Source of the DNA: Pelargonium cotyledonis
Lineage: Eukaryota; Streptophyta; Magnoliopsida; Geraniales; Geraniaceae
Length of the DNA: 37,007 bases
Reading direction: 5' to 3'
Assembly: GCA_036897625.1 (NCBI GenBank)
Contig: JAYMTA010000150.1
Location: 1-37,007, forward strand
The notes beneath the pieces were generated by a model that did no database searches, had not been told where the DNA came from, and saw only the letters and a program-made list of their open reading frames with translations. Both the position numbers and the translations under genes were made by a program. The number at the start of each line of letters is the position of its first letter. Positions within the stretch are counted from its first letter, which is position 1. Shown here one piece after another: positions 21,206-29,535 of this stretch.

Positions 21206-22064
21206 TAATTAACTTGAGTTTGGAGAACAAATTAATCCCCAAAAATGGCCTAATGGTGAACATTGGTAATTTGAAGGTCATATTCTGCTCGCCTTGTGAT
21301 CTGTTATTTGTAATTCTTATTTTATCACTTAATTTTGTTAAGTTTTCATTATGATTTGTATGGTGGGTGTGATTGACTTTTGTTTAGTTTGAGTGTGATC
21401 TGTTAACACATGAAAATTTTATCATCCTGTAGCTAAAAATGTTTCTCCAATATATTGTTGATTTTTTTAACCATAACTTATCCTTTTGAAGTTGCTATAG
21501 CTTCAGAGTTTAGTACTTTGATTATATGGTTTGTTTATAGTTTAGCTGAGTTTGCGAAGCTTCATTGAGCGGGAAAAGTTTAATAATTATGTATGTATAA
21601 AAGTTCAATTCAGTTTGCAAAGCTTTAAACGAGATAACATATATATTGTTGTTCATGCTTCATTGAGCTTTTAGTTGGGACAAACTATTTTAGTGAGTTT
21701 CCATCCTATCATCCATTACATTAATTTGTCTTTTGCTTATAAATTTTTGTTCATGCTTCATTGAGCTTTTAGTTGGGACTATATATCTGCTTCTTTTTTT
21801 AGATGCATATAGGATGGTTGTTGAATATCTAATTGTTGTCATCTTGCATTAATGCTCGACATGGACTTAACTTGTTAGGCTACTTTATCTCTTGACAGTG
21901 GACATAATAGAAATAAGTTCGAGGCGTTCTTGGAACATAATTTAGGTTCGGTTATTGAAATGTGTTGTATTTAATGTCATATTATTATACTGTGGTACTT
22001 ATACTTTTACAAGCTGTGATATTTACCAATGCATTTATGTTATGATGTTGTCCATGACTTTCAG
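21206..22064. other. Intron-like AT-rich DNA of the captured fragment
   Basis: This is T-rich, non-coding sequence ending in the acceptor TGACTTTCAG at 22064. It holds a perfect 33-bp direct repeat, at 21649-21681 and 21747-21779 with a 98-base period, starting TTGTTCATGCTTCATTGAGC. No gene or element was recognised. Confidence 0.45.
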
Positions 22065-22130
22065 GAAAAGCAAGTCTTGAAAGATTACAAACAAGTCTTA
22101 GAGGGAGCACTAGCAATGACAGTGAATTGA
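22065..22130 (+). pseudogene. Second captured host-gene exon with stop codon
   Basis: After acceptor TTTCAG the phase-0 frame reads EKQVLKDYKQVLEGALAMTV and N, then TGA at 22128-22130. The following T-rich DNA (to about 22440) resembles a 3' untranslated region. Joined to the donor at 19759 it keeps an open phase-0 frame. I do not recognise the protein. Another frame of the same bases (KASLERLQTSLRG) is also open, so the choice rests on splice phase only. Confidence 0.35.
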
Positions 22131-22440
22131 ATAGGAAAAGAGAAGGTCGACATTACCCATTTCATATTTTGTTTTGTCTCGTCTTTGTTTTTGGTTAAGC
22201 TACGTTTGTATTATTAGCTTAGTAGTTGATTATTTGTTGCAAAAACTTTAGTTTAATATTTTATTATGTCATTTAGCGATTGTAAATAAACTATTTTTGA
22301 TTTATATGAAATATATAATAAATTTTTATTATTTTTTATGTCTTATAGTTTTAATTTGAAGATCATATATTAAATGTTTAATGGATAAACAATTGGTACG
22401 CACAAAATTCATGCAAATTTATGTCAAATATTTATTTTAT
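22131..22440. other. AT-rich DNA after the captured exon
   Basis: This may be a 3' untranslated region and flank of the captured gene fragment. It contains no open frame of note and no repeat ends. Confidence 0.35.
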
Positions 22441-22444
22441 CATC

Positions 22445-22795
22445 TTGTAGCAATTTCGTAGTAAACATGTAGCTATATGTTGTAGGAAATATGTGGTAAA
22501 CATGTCGCATAATGTTATAACAAATATGTAGCAAACATGTAACTAAATGTTGTCGTAAATTTGTAAGAAATATGTAGCATAATGTTGTAGCAAAGACGTA
22601 GCAAACATATAGCATATAAGTTGTAGCAAACATGCAGGTAAATGTTGTCGTAAATATGTAGCAAACATTTAGCATAATGTTGTAGCAAATATGTAGCAAA
22701 CATGTAGTATAATTTTGTAGCAAATATGTAACAAACATGTAGCTAAAAAATGTTGTAGGAAACTTGTCGCAAACATGTAGCATATAAGTTGTAGC
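22445..22795. repeat. Tandem array of about 34 bp, roughly ten copies
   Basis: The unit resembles TGTTGTAGCAAATATGTAGC followed by AAACATGTAGCATAA. The TGTTGTAG or near-identical word recurs at about 22479, 22512, 22547, 22581, 22618, 22643, 22678, 22712, 22749 and 22787, giving a period of 33-37 with some irregular steps. Because the unit lacks frequent stops, the - strand has spurious open frames rich in Cys, Tyr and Thr. Repeated, strand-biased short words near an edge are typical of subterminal regions of DNA transposons such as CACTA elements. Confidence 0.75.
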
Positions 22796-22796
22796 G

Positions 22797-22820
22797 ATCT
22801 TGTCGCATATGCGACAAGAT
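22797..22820. repeat. Perfect 24-bp palindrome at the turn of the tandem array
   Basis: The half-site is ATCTTGTCGCAT, followed at once by its exact reverse complement. To the left, copies of the array have TTGTAGC in + orientation. To the right (22821-22850), the words are inverted: GATTGCGACAAG, GATTGCTACAAG, GATTACTACAA. So the palindrome is the axis where repeat orientation flips. Confidence 0.9.
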
Positions 22821-22922
22821 TGCGACAAGATTGCTACAAGATTACTACAAACATCAATTTTCTAACAAAGGTTTTTCCCACGACACAATGTTCGGTTTCC
22901 TACATGTTTCCTACAAGATTGC

Positions 22923-22968
22923 TACAACATTGTGTTGTAGCTATGGACAACATTGTGTTGTAGCTATG
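22923..22968. repeat. Hairpin and 21-bp direct duplication at the edge of the inserted segment
   Basis: CTACAACATTGTGTTGTAG (22923-22941) is a perfect 8-bp stem with a 3-base loop. The block CAACATTGTGTTGTAGCTAT and G occurs twice in a row (22925-22945 and 22948-22968). It lies within a few bases of the point where gag homology resumes, so it may be the terminus of the inserted element or a footprint. Confidence 0.7.
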
Positions 22969-22975
22969 ATCTTCA

Positions 22976-23323
22976 ACATCTTCGTTACCAGCTTCCCCTG
23001 GCTCAAAAACTTCTGTTGGAATCGGAATCGTTGTCACACTTTGACTTTGAGCGCTATGCAATCGAGCTCCTCGGGAAACAGATCTTCGAGCTCAAGCGGC
23101 ATTGATGTCGCCCCTCAGGTCAGGCTCATGCTCTTCCTCCACTTGAACTTCCTTATGTGTCTCGGGATCTCTGCTAGCAGCAGGATCGGCGCGAGATCCA
23201 ACGTGATCGGCAGCGCCTGGCCGTGGTCGAGGAGAGGTATTCTGGCCGTGAGTTTGCGGAGGAGAAACAGGTACCGTCATTGTCCGAGCGTTGCAATTCA
23301 CTCTTTTCGGTACATTCTTCGCC
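22976..23323 (-). mobile_element. Gag N-terminal part of the Tat-lineage element (fossil)
   Basis: The - strand piece begins MAKNVPKRVNCNARTMTVP at about 23323 and continues with Pro/Arg-rich and acidic sequence (EVQVEEEHEPDLRG). It ends in PTEVFEPGEAGNEDVEDHS before the inserted segment. A basic, Pro-rich, low-complexity N-terminus after the LTR leader is normal for Tat-lineage gag. It is in the same orientation as the gag C-terminal part beyond the insertion. The copy is broken. Confidence 0.55.
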
Positions 23324-23359
23324 ATGGATGATAATAGCATAAGTTCTCAACAATCAAAT

Positions 23360-24605
23360 CAGATCTGGAACGCGGCTTTCAAAACGTTTATCGACAATGG
23401 AACCAAACTGATGCGCCTGAATTATCATCAGCTCGAAACGAACTGGAGAATGAGAGGGCAAGATGATATGTCGAGGAATTTCCGACGCCAGCGAAGAATA
23501 GGTGGCGACCGAGGGAGAATATTCTGATGAGCTGGTTCGCATACTGTAGCTTTCCGATCGAAGCACAATCTACAAAACAAACACAGAGAACGATGCAACC
23601 GAGGTCGGGGTTCCAATTCACCGCCTCCGGTGTGAGAATCAGTGATCTGGTTTGAAGAAGGAAGGACAATCGAGAGGGAAAATGAACGGAGGTTCGAGAA
23701 GCAGAGTTTTACTTAGTCAAAAAGTGAGATCCCTTCTTTTACCGAGATGGAGGTATTTATAGGCTTACTGTGTGACTTGGGGTGCACGTTCCAGCTGTTT
23801 GGACAGCCGGTGATGAGCTTTTCCAGATCACGAACAACTGTCACGGAGATCAATGGTTTGGTCCCCGGTTGGCTCATCGTCGGGGGGACAAAGAATTTGA
23901 ATTCCTTCCCGCCCAAGCAATGGATGTCTGTCATCTTCGCGCTTACGGGGACTTGACCGACGTGCTTCTCACATGACCTCATTAATGAATGAGGATGATC
24001 TTTGAGGAGTAAGTCCTCATTTGTTGATATCTTTCTTGGGGAGTATACTCTCATTTGGAGAGTTAGCTGATTGGCTCCCTAGGGAGCTGGACTCCATGTC
24101 GGATTCGGTAGTCAATTGTGATTGTGATCGATTGCTTTGTTCGTCTTCTTTCCTTCCTATCCTTTTGTTGGCTGGTTTGTCCTCCTGTGAAGGCTCTGTT
24201 GGAATCCGATACTGTCGTATCAGGATGCCACGTGTCGGCCTCTGATTTGCTTCAAGTATCCGTAAATATTTGGGTAGAAATAGTTGCATTCCCTTCCTTG
24301 CATTGCACATTAATTCAACGAGAGTATAGTCAAGCCATTGGGTGATTTCATCACGGTCCATCCTTCCTTCGAGCTTAGGTCTTCTCTTGATCGCGTACAA
24401 GTTCTTGTTCACGTTGATTCCTTCATTCATCTTTCGAAAAAGTTGGTAAAAAATGCTTCCACGATGCAGTCTCTAAATTTGGGACTTTGATTTCCTTCCC
24501 TTCTTCAATCAAGCGGGAGTGGCTTCAGCGATCAGCTCCTCCTCTCCGAGCTCCTTTAGGAGCCCCTCCGTGGTCTCGCATTGAAGTACCAATTTTGAGT
24601 TATCA
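23360..24605 (-). repeat. Upstream LTR of the Tat-lineage element
   Basis: Read on -, the LTR would start TGATAACTCAAAATTGG at 24605. It carries GAGGCCGACACGTGGCATCC (near 24245), CATCACCGGCTGTCC (near 23815), GCCTATAAATACCTCC as TATA box (23763-23748), and GATTCTCACACCGGAGGCGG (near 23640). The same blocks in the same order occur at 26335-26780 on + and partly at 11260-11060 on -. The 5' limit is inferred from its TG start and from the change to unrelated sequence at 24606. A - strand open frame at 24430-24017 inside it shows no known domain and is probably fortuitous. Confidence 0.6.
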
Positions 24606-25018
24606 GATAATTTAATGGAGCCCAATCTGCATGGGCCACATTGCCGGTTAGGCCCAAATAATCACAATCCTGATCAAGCTAGGATTAACATAAGACTAAC
24701 CTTAATGAATCTGTTTTCAAGCATAAACGTGATCCCAGACCTGCAAGCCGACCTTTTGCCAATCTCCCCTGCTCCCACAGTTCATTCACATGCTCTTAGA
24801 GTGAAGCCTTTGACTGTCAACCTCCCTCCTATGAAGCGTATTTTCACCAGCGACAAAAGACTGCACTCGCTATATTCCCCCCCTACCTCCTCTTCTGGGA
24901 TGTTTGTAAAAGCTTAACGGTTAATATAAGGGCTCAGATTTGGATACAATTGAGAAACTTTGGGTTATCAAAGTTGCTTCCACTCGCCACTAGTAGATCA
25001 CTCAGCGCCTACATTTTA
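24606..25018 (+). mobile_element. Possible LINE ORF1-type piece
   Basis: An open frame (24615-24917) encodes a Pro/Ser/Asn-rich 100-residue peptide beginning MEPNLHGPHCRLGPNNHN, with a GP-NHNP-type stretch. This composition occurs in the linker of plant L1 ORF1 after the zinc knuckle, but no domain is decisive. It could belong to the same LINE as the endonuclease piece near 27200, the two being separated by a TIR element and an LTR. Weak call. Confidence 0.25.
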
Positions 25019-25239
25019 AGAAGGGTAAATGACACATACCTACCATCTACTTAACACCTTTTAACCCTGGCTACCCTAAAGTATTGTAACTAACTATTGG
25101 GTATCCTAAACTATATCAAACATTTATCTATCCAAAATTTCCGTTAAAGTTATCGAAATATATTCAATAATTGAGGCATGTGCCCATCACATGACCAATA
25201 TTTTTTTAAAAATTACGAAATTGTCCTTCACAATACCCT

Positions 25240-25440
25240 TTTTCATCAATGGTTCGCCGAAAAAATCAATGGTTTTCTAGAAAAATCAATGATTTGCCAG
25301 AAAATTCAAAGTCTTGCCGAAAAATTCATAATTCTATCGTAAAAATTAAATTGTTGCCAAAATCATCAAAACGTCGTCGAAAACACAATAAAGTAGTCGG
25401 AAACACCATAAAACCGCCGGAATCATCAATTATAGGATGT
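25240..25440. repeat. 21-bp minisatellite inside the second TIR element
   Basis: About nine copies of a unit like TCAATGGTTTGCCGAAAAAA follow one another, with period 20-22. Because most units are 21 bases, the + frame stays open (25249-25443) and gives a seven-residue repeat (KNQWFSR, KINDLPE, NSKSCRK). I regard the peptide as a by-product of the period. Confidence 0.75.
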
Positions 25441-25599
25441 TAATCACAATAATCAACTAAAATAACATCCAAAATCATTAATTAATCAAACCAAATTGAT
25501 TCCAATTTCGATAATCAATCTCAATAACATTCAAATGAACCCAATAACAACTCAAAATCAACCAAAAAAAAAACTAAACAAAGCCTATCTCTCTTTACT

Positions 25600-26040
25600 T
25601 GAAGCTCTCTCTCTCACCAGAATTGGACGACATGTTCGTGCTTGACGGCGTGATGACGGAGCCGGTCGGCGGCGTGTCGAAGGAGGACCATGCTCACGTA
25701 GCAGATCGGAGCCATCACTGAGCAGATCAGAGGCATGGCAAATCCGTCGAAACGCTCCTTCGATTCTGACGAAATCGACCACATCTGGACAGGTAACACC
25801 GACGGTCATGGCAGATTCGTGGAGATGAGGCGAGGACGCTCCTTCTAGATCTGGTCACGGTCGAGACGACCGGCGAGATTTGGTCACGGTCACGATCTGG
25901 TCTGGATGGTCCATTTGGTCACGGCCACGATCTGGAATGGAAGACGGCGAGGTCGGAGATGGTACCTGATATGGAGGTGGTGCCGGAGATGGACGTGCAG
26001 CGGAGGTGGTGCCGGAGATGGACGTGCTCCTGTGATGTCT
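25600..26040. other. GC-rich filler of the second TIR element, perhaps captured DNA
   Basis: This block is much richer in GC than the TIRs and minisatellite. It includes repeats of GGTCACGGTCACGATCTGG (near 25870-25935) and a 30-bp tandem duplication with core GGTGGTGCCGGAGATGGACG (25977-25996 and 26006-26025). Short open frames exist on both strands but none has a recognisable domain. It may be a captured exon, by analogy with the PPR capture in the other TIR element. Confidence 0.35.
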
Positions 26041-26045
26041 GTTCA

Positions 26046-26076
26046 TTTTTTATTTTTTATTTTTTATTTTTTATTA
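26046..26076. repeat. TTTTTTA microsatellite
   Basis: Consecutive ATTTTTT units run from 26046 to 26076, next to the right TIR of the second TIR element. Confidence 0.8.
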
Positions 26077-26294
26077 TTTAAAGTTAAGGGTCTGTTTGGA
26101 TCTTGTTTATTTTTTATTTTGAAGAGTATTTTGGGCATTTTAAACCATTAGATAGAGTTTCAGTTGGAAAATTGGATGAATAAATGTTTGGCATAGTTTA
26201 GGGTACCCAATAGTTAGTTACAATACTTTAAGGTAGTCGGGGTTAAAAGGTGTTTAGTAGATGGTAGGTATGTGTCAATTACCCTTCTAAGAAT

Positions 26295-26990
26295 GTGTTT
26301 GTTTTTACATAAAATTTCTCAAGTACCGATAGCCGATCAGAGGCCGACACGTGGCACCATTGCCCGACGTCGTCGGAAATTTGTTGAGGTCAACACCCCG
26401 AGAACTTCGTCGAAGTAACTCCCCAAACACAGACAACTCCCCAAAGAAAAAAGAACCGCCTCCAGGATATGTCACTGCTGGTTATGTCCCCTCTAGTCAA
26501 GTCCCCACTAGTTAAGTCCCCGTTTGCTGAGGACCAAACCGTGGACCTCCGTAATAGCTGTATATGAACTGGAACAACTCATCACCGGCTGTCAAAAACA
26601 GCTGGAACGCGCACACCAAGTCAGAGTAAGCCTATAAATACCCCCCTTTCTGGTAAGAAGGGAGAGGCCGGAAAGGGATCCCACTTTTCACTAACTAAAA
26701 CTCTGTCTCTAAAACCTCTTTTTCATTTCTCTCCTTCATTTCATACCAGATCACTGATTCTCACACCAGAGGCGGTGAACCGAAACCCCATCCCCGGTTG
26801 TATCGTGTTTTGGTGTTTGTTTTGTAGATCCAGAATCTCGAGTCACTCTCATTAGAAGTTCAACTCTCAGGTGGCCGCCTATTCCCTACCGGCACCGGAA
26901 TCTCGACAGATCTACTCACCCTCATGCTTCTTTCACATGTTCGAGTCTCCGACCGAAAAAGGCTCAAACAGTGTCTTTTGTCTTGGAGCA
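26295..26990 (+). repeat. Tat-family LTR in + orientation, solo or fragmentary
   Basis: It carries the same blocks as the LTR at 23360-24605 but on +: CAGAGGCCGACACGTGGCAC (26338-26357), CATCACCGGCTGTC (26580-26593), CCTATAAATACCCC (26631-26644), GATTCTCACACCAGAGGCGG (26756-26775) and GTTTGTTTTGTAGATC. No gag or pol follows; the next recognisable sequence is a LINE piece. A short repeat CAAGTCCCC/TTAAGTCCCC lies at 26500-26522. It is either a solo LTR or a truncated copy. Confidence 0.7.
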
Positions 26991-27099
26991 TTCAGGGTGC
27001 TTTGGCGTAACACAAGAGAGATCGTATCAGGTCTATCATTAAGAAATTCAAAGCTTGCATTGTTTTCATATAAGAGAGTAAGTTGCAAAACGTCACTGA

Positions 27100-27612
27100 T
27101 TTTACAATTAAAAGCTTTTTAAATCTTCAATTTCTACAATTATGCTTTTCTCCATCTAATGGTCGCTTAGGTGGGCTAATTTCTTGATGGGACTAATCTT
27201 TTTTTGCCATGAACTATCATTTATAGATCCAAACTTCATTGCTTTATCAGGCATTTGGTCATTTTTTGGTTGTAATTGCCTTCTTATCAACATCTATGTT
27301 CCAATCCTTGAATACGAGAAGTTAGATCTTTGGGGTCGCATTATGTCTTAGGTGCTCAGCACTAACCTCCCTTGAATTATTGCGAGAGGTTTTAATTTTA
27401 TTCATTTCCAATCTAAATGGAGCAGTGGCATTGTTTCTACTTCGGCGGTCTCAACTTTCAATCAATTCATCAGTGATTGTGGGTTATATGATATGCCCCT
27501 CCGTGATAGGCTTTTAACTTGGTATGGCCCAAAATCGAGTGCTAGTTGTATTGATCATGTTCTTTCTCATCGTATTGACCTCATCCGCTTAGCTCTCTCT
27601 CACTAACGAGTT
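27100..27612 (+). mobile_element. LINE endonuclease fragment
   Basis: The + strand reads FIALSGIWSFFGCNCLLINI followed by YVP, then DLWGRI and IIARGFNFI. Then come FNQFISDCGLYDMPLRDRLL and TWYG, and CIDHVLSH. These are the ordered blocks of the plant L1 endonuclease: the INVYAP block, LW--L, IIGGDFNVI, F--FI-D--L-DLPL-GR-FTW and RLDR-L-S. The GGDFN block is changed to ARGFN, losing the catalytic Asp, and stops interrupt the frame. The fragment is cut by an LTR-like repeat starting at 27614. Confidence 0.75.
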
Positions 27613-27613
27613 T

Positions 27614-28296
27614 TGATAACTCGTATTTTATACTAGTTATCCGACCCTAAACCATACTAAAAGTAGCATGTTTATTGAATTTTTACCTCCTGTTTGGGCA
27701 TAATTGTGGCTAATTGGACTTGATATTTGTTTTTTGGCCCATCCAAGTGTGTGAGTTTTCTTTTCGTGTTTTTAGCTTATTTTTAGTAATTTTTGTGTAT
27801 ATTTTTGCATCTTTTACGTGCGCCGGCTGTTTATGGTTAATTTTAGGTATATATATTTGAGCGCACGGGGTGACCGGAAAGGACCATAATGATCAAAGTC
27901 AACAAAAGTCAAAGTTGATCAACGGTCAACAAAAGTTAAACCTGGTCAACAGAATTTAACAAATGTCAAATCAAATCATTGACTGAAGATTTTGCAATCA
28001 ATTTGCAATCAATCAAGATCAATCATCAAAGTCAACTAAAGCTGAGCACCGCGGCGCCTGGGCATTTTTTCAACTCTATAAATTGGAGCCTTTGGCTTTA
28101 TTCTTTGGTAACCAAGAAGAGAGAGTGGAGAGAGGTTGTGTCGTTGGGAGCTAGTAAGCGGTATTGGGGAGGCTCAATGGAGTCTCATCTTCCGCCCACG
28201 TTGAGCGCCGCGGCGGCGAATCGAGTGGTGATAGCGCTTAATTTCTTTACTGTGTAGGCTTTATATTACTATTTTTTGGTTTTATATATTTGTGTC
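27614..28296 (+). repeat. LTR-like repeat, family C, partial copy 1
   Basis: It starts TGATAACTCGTATTTTATAC, matching the starts of the copies at 31788 (+) and 34822 (-). It then shares the TTATCCGACCCTAAACC-type stretch, a GTCAAC-rich block near 27900-27960, a CACCGCGGCGCC block near 28047 and a CTATAAATTGG TATA-like site (28077-28087). It stops where another LTR starts at 28297. An open frame here (27979-28257) shows no domain. Partial LTR of an unplaced Ty3/gypsy-type family. Confidence 0.6.
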
Positions 28297-29533
28297 TGAT
28301 GTGCTCATTTTGACTTTCGGTCAACACGATCACACTTAGTTGATAGTGTTATTGTTGTTGTGGTTGTTGTTGTTGTTGTAGTTGTGCTCCTTCTTCTCCA
28401 AAGCCAAGGTTTATATCCTAAGAGTCCAAGTATCCAATCTTGAATGCTGAGATTTGTAGCTTAGAGTCTTAGTAGCATGTGAAAGAAAAACACACCAAAG
28501 GAATGAAGATTATGGGGTGGTGTTACCAGGACTCCACTTCAGGCGTGAGTGTAAGTCTTTTGTATGGTAGACACTAAACCTTTTCTAGAGAGAGAAAGCT
28601 TTTAGAGAAAGAATCTCTCAAATGAAGAGAAAATGTGAGAGAATGGAACCAAAGTTGTGAACCCCTTTCCCTTTGGAGGATGGAGTATTTATAGGGAAAA
28701 CCTTACCACCTTGCACCACTTGTTGTGACGTGATTGGTCGGTGAAGAATTGAAGCCAATCTTAGCCCATTTGGTTTTAGAAGCCCAAATGGCTCATTTGA
28801 TCTCATGTCCTTTAGCCCTTTTAGGATGTTGGGCTTCTTTGTCTTTGACATGTTTCTCATGTGTGTGGACTTGGTCTTGTTTGCCTTTAGACTTGTCATC
28901 ACTCTAGGTGAACCCATGTCTTGTGAAGCTTAGCCGTAGGTTCATGGAAGTGTGATGAGAGCTTGCAAAGATCCTTAGTGAGCTAGTACCTTGAGAGGCA
29001 TAGTCATGGGTGCTTGGAAGCGTAGATGCTATGAGACCTTGAGGCTAGCATGTTCGCTGAGCCTTTCATGAGCTAGTGCTTCGCCATGCATGGCTTTCAG
29101 GATCCTGCTTGTAGAAGCTTATTGATGTGCCTTGGACATGTCTTGACATTTCCTAGGTCTTGAATCAGCCTTGGAATAATTCTAGGAGCTTCGTACATCA
29201 TCCGGGATCAAGGGGAATCGATCGGGTACGTTTGGCGGCCAAAAGCATAAAGGGTGGCTGGAATAAGTCAATTGCCGTGACATTTTGGAACAATTTCTGA
29301 GGCAATTCATGGACAACTCCAATCCTGTTTTGCTAGGGGGACAACTCTACTCCTGTTTTGCTGCTAGAGGGACAACTGCAATCATGTCTCTCTTCTGAAG
29401 GGACAACTTAAGTCTTGTTTCACTACTGAAGATATTTTTAAGCCTAGATTCGACCATAAACTGCTTGGAAATATTATTTAGAGCGTTGTAGGGACGTTTT
29501 GGTAGTGAAATGACTTCCTATAAGAGTTTTCCA
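28297..29533 (-). repeat. LTR-like repeat family D, copy 1
   Basis: This 1237-bp unit starts TGATGTGCTC and ends TTTTCCA, so it is bounded by TG and CA. A TATA box on - (CCCTATAAATACTCC, about 28696-28682) followed by a transcribed-looking stretch to 28297 sets its orientation. It contains a (GTT)n run at 28347-28378 and, at 29311-29431, four copies of a 30-bp unit with GGGACAACT..ATC-TGTTT. A second copy follows at once. Confidence 0.7.
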
Positions 29534-29535
29534 TA

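Larger units (their letters stand above)
19656..22975. mobile_element. Foreign segment inserted in gag, carrying host-gene exons, a nested MULE and tandem repeats
   Basis: Gag homology stops near 19655 and resumes near 22975, so the DNA between entered the retroelement later. It contains two exon-like pieces with an intron (19664-22130), a long-TIR element inside that intron, and a 34-bp tandem array with a palindrome next to the far edge. Capture of host exons with introns suggests a Helitron, CACTA or MULE-type DNA transposon as vehicle. I could not find a clear CACTA terminus, a Helitron 3' hairpin with CTRR, or a target-site duplication. The class is therefore open. Confidence 0.5.
10860..24605 (-). 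mobile_element. Fossil Tat-lineage Ty3/gypsy LTR retrotransposon, with nested insertions
   Basis: Parts in - strand order are: LTR (24605 to about 23360), gag start (about 23323-22980), foreign insertion (about 22975-19660), gag C-terminal part (about 19650-18890), aspartic protease (about 18841-18614), opening of reverse transcriptase (17618-17490), a 51-bp tandem array, a long antisense ORF region (read on +, 12947-16766), and a second LTR (about 11700-10860). Extra antisense ORFs and tandem arrays between pol and the 3' LTR are established traits of the Tat lineage. No RNase H or integrase part was recognised. The copy is broken in many places. The two LTRs look roughly 80 percent alike by eye over the part past the TATA box, which suggests an old insertion. 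The - strand start TGATAACTC at 24605 is a plausible LTR terminus; the other end is approximate. Confidence 0.7.
25019..26288. mobile_element. Second TIR element, about 1.27 kb
   Basis: Inverted arms of about 130 bp bound it: left 25019-25150, right 26160-26288. Shared blocks include AGAAGGGTAA, TGACACATACCTACCATCTA, AACACCTTTTAACCC, TAAAGTATTGTAACTAACTA and TTGGGTA. The arms look about 88 percent alike by eye. The interior is non-coding and GC-rich in the middle, with three kinds of tandem repeat. Long TIRs and a GC-rich filler suggest a Mutator-like non-autonomous element. No target-site duplication was seen beyond AAG on both sides, so a different superfamily is possible. Confidence 0.65.

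Noticed and set aside
19802-21229. TTTGGTGAAC / TTTGGAGAAC as target-site duplication of the MULE
   Set aside because: One mismatch, unequal distances to the arms and AT-rich flanks make a chance match likely.
22424-22828. Cys/Tyr/Thr-rich repeat protein of 134 codons on -
   Set aside because: It is generated by the 34-bp tandem array; no start context, no neighbours and several overlapping frames are equally open.
24017-24430. 137-codon open frame on -
   Set aside because: It lies within the LTR upstream of the TATA box and has no recognisable domain.
25249-25443. 64-codon basic protein
   Set aside because: It is a by-product of the 21-bp minisatellite.
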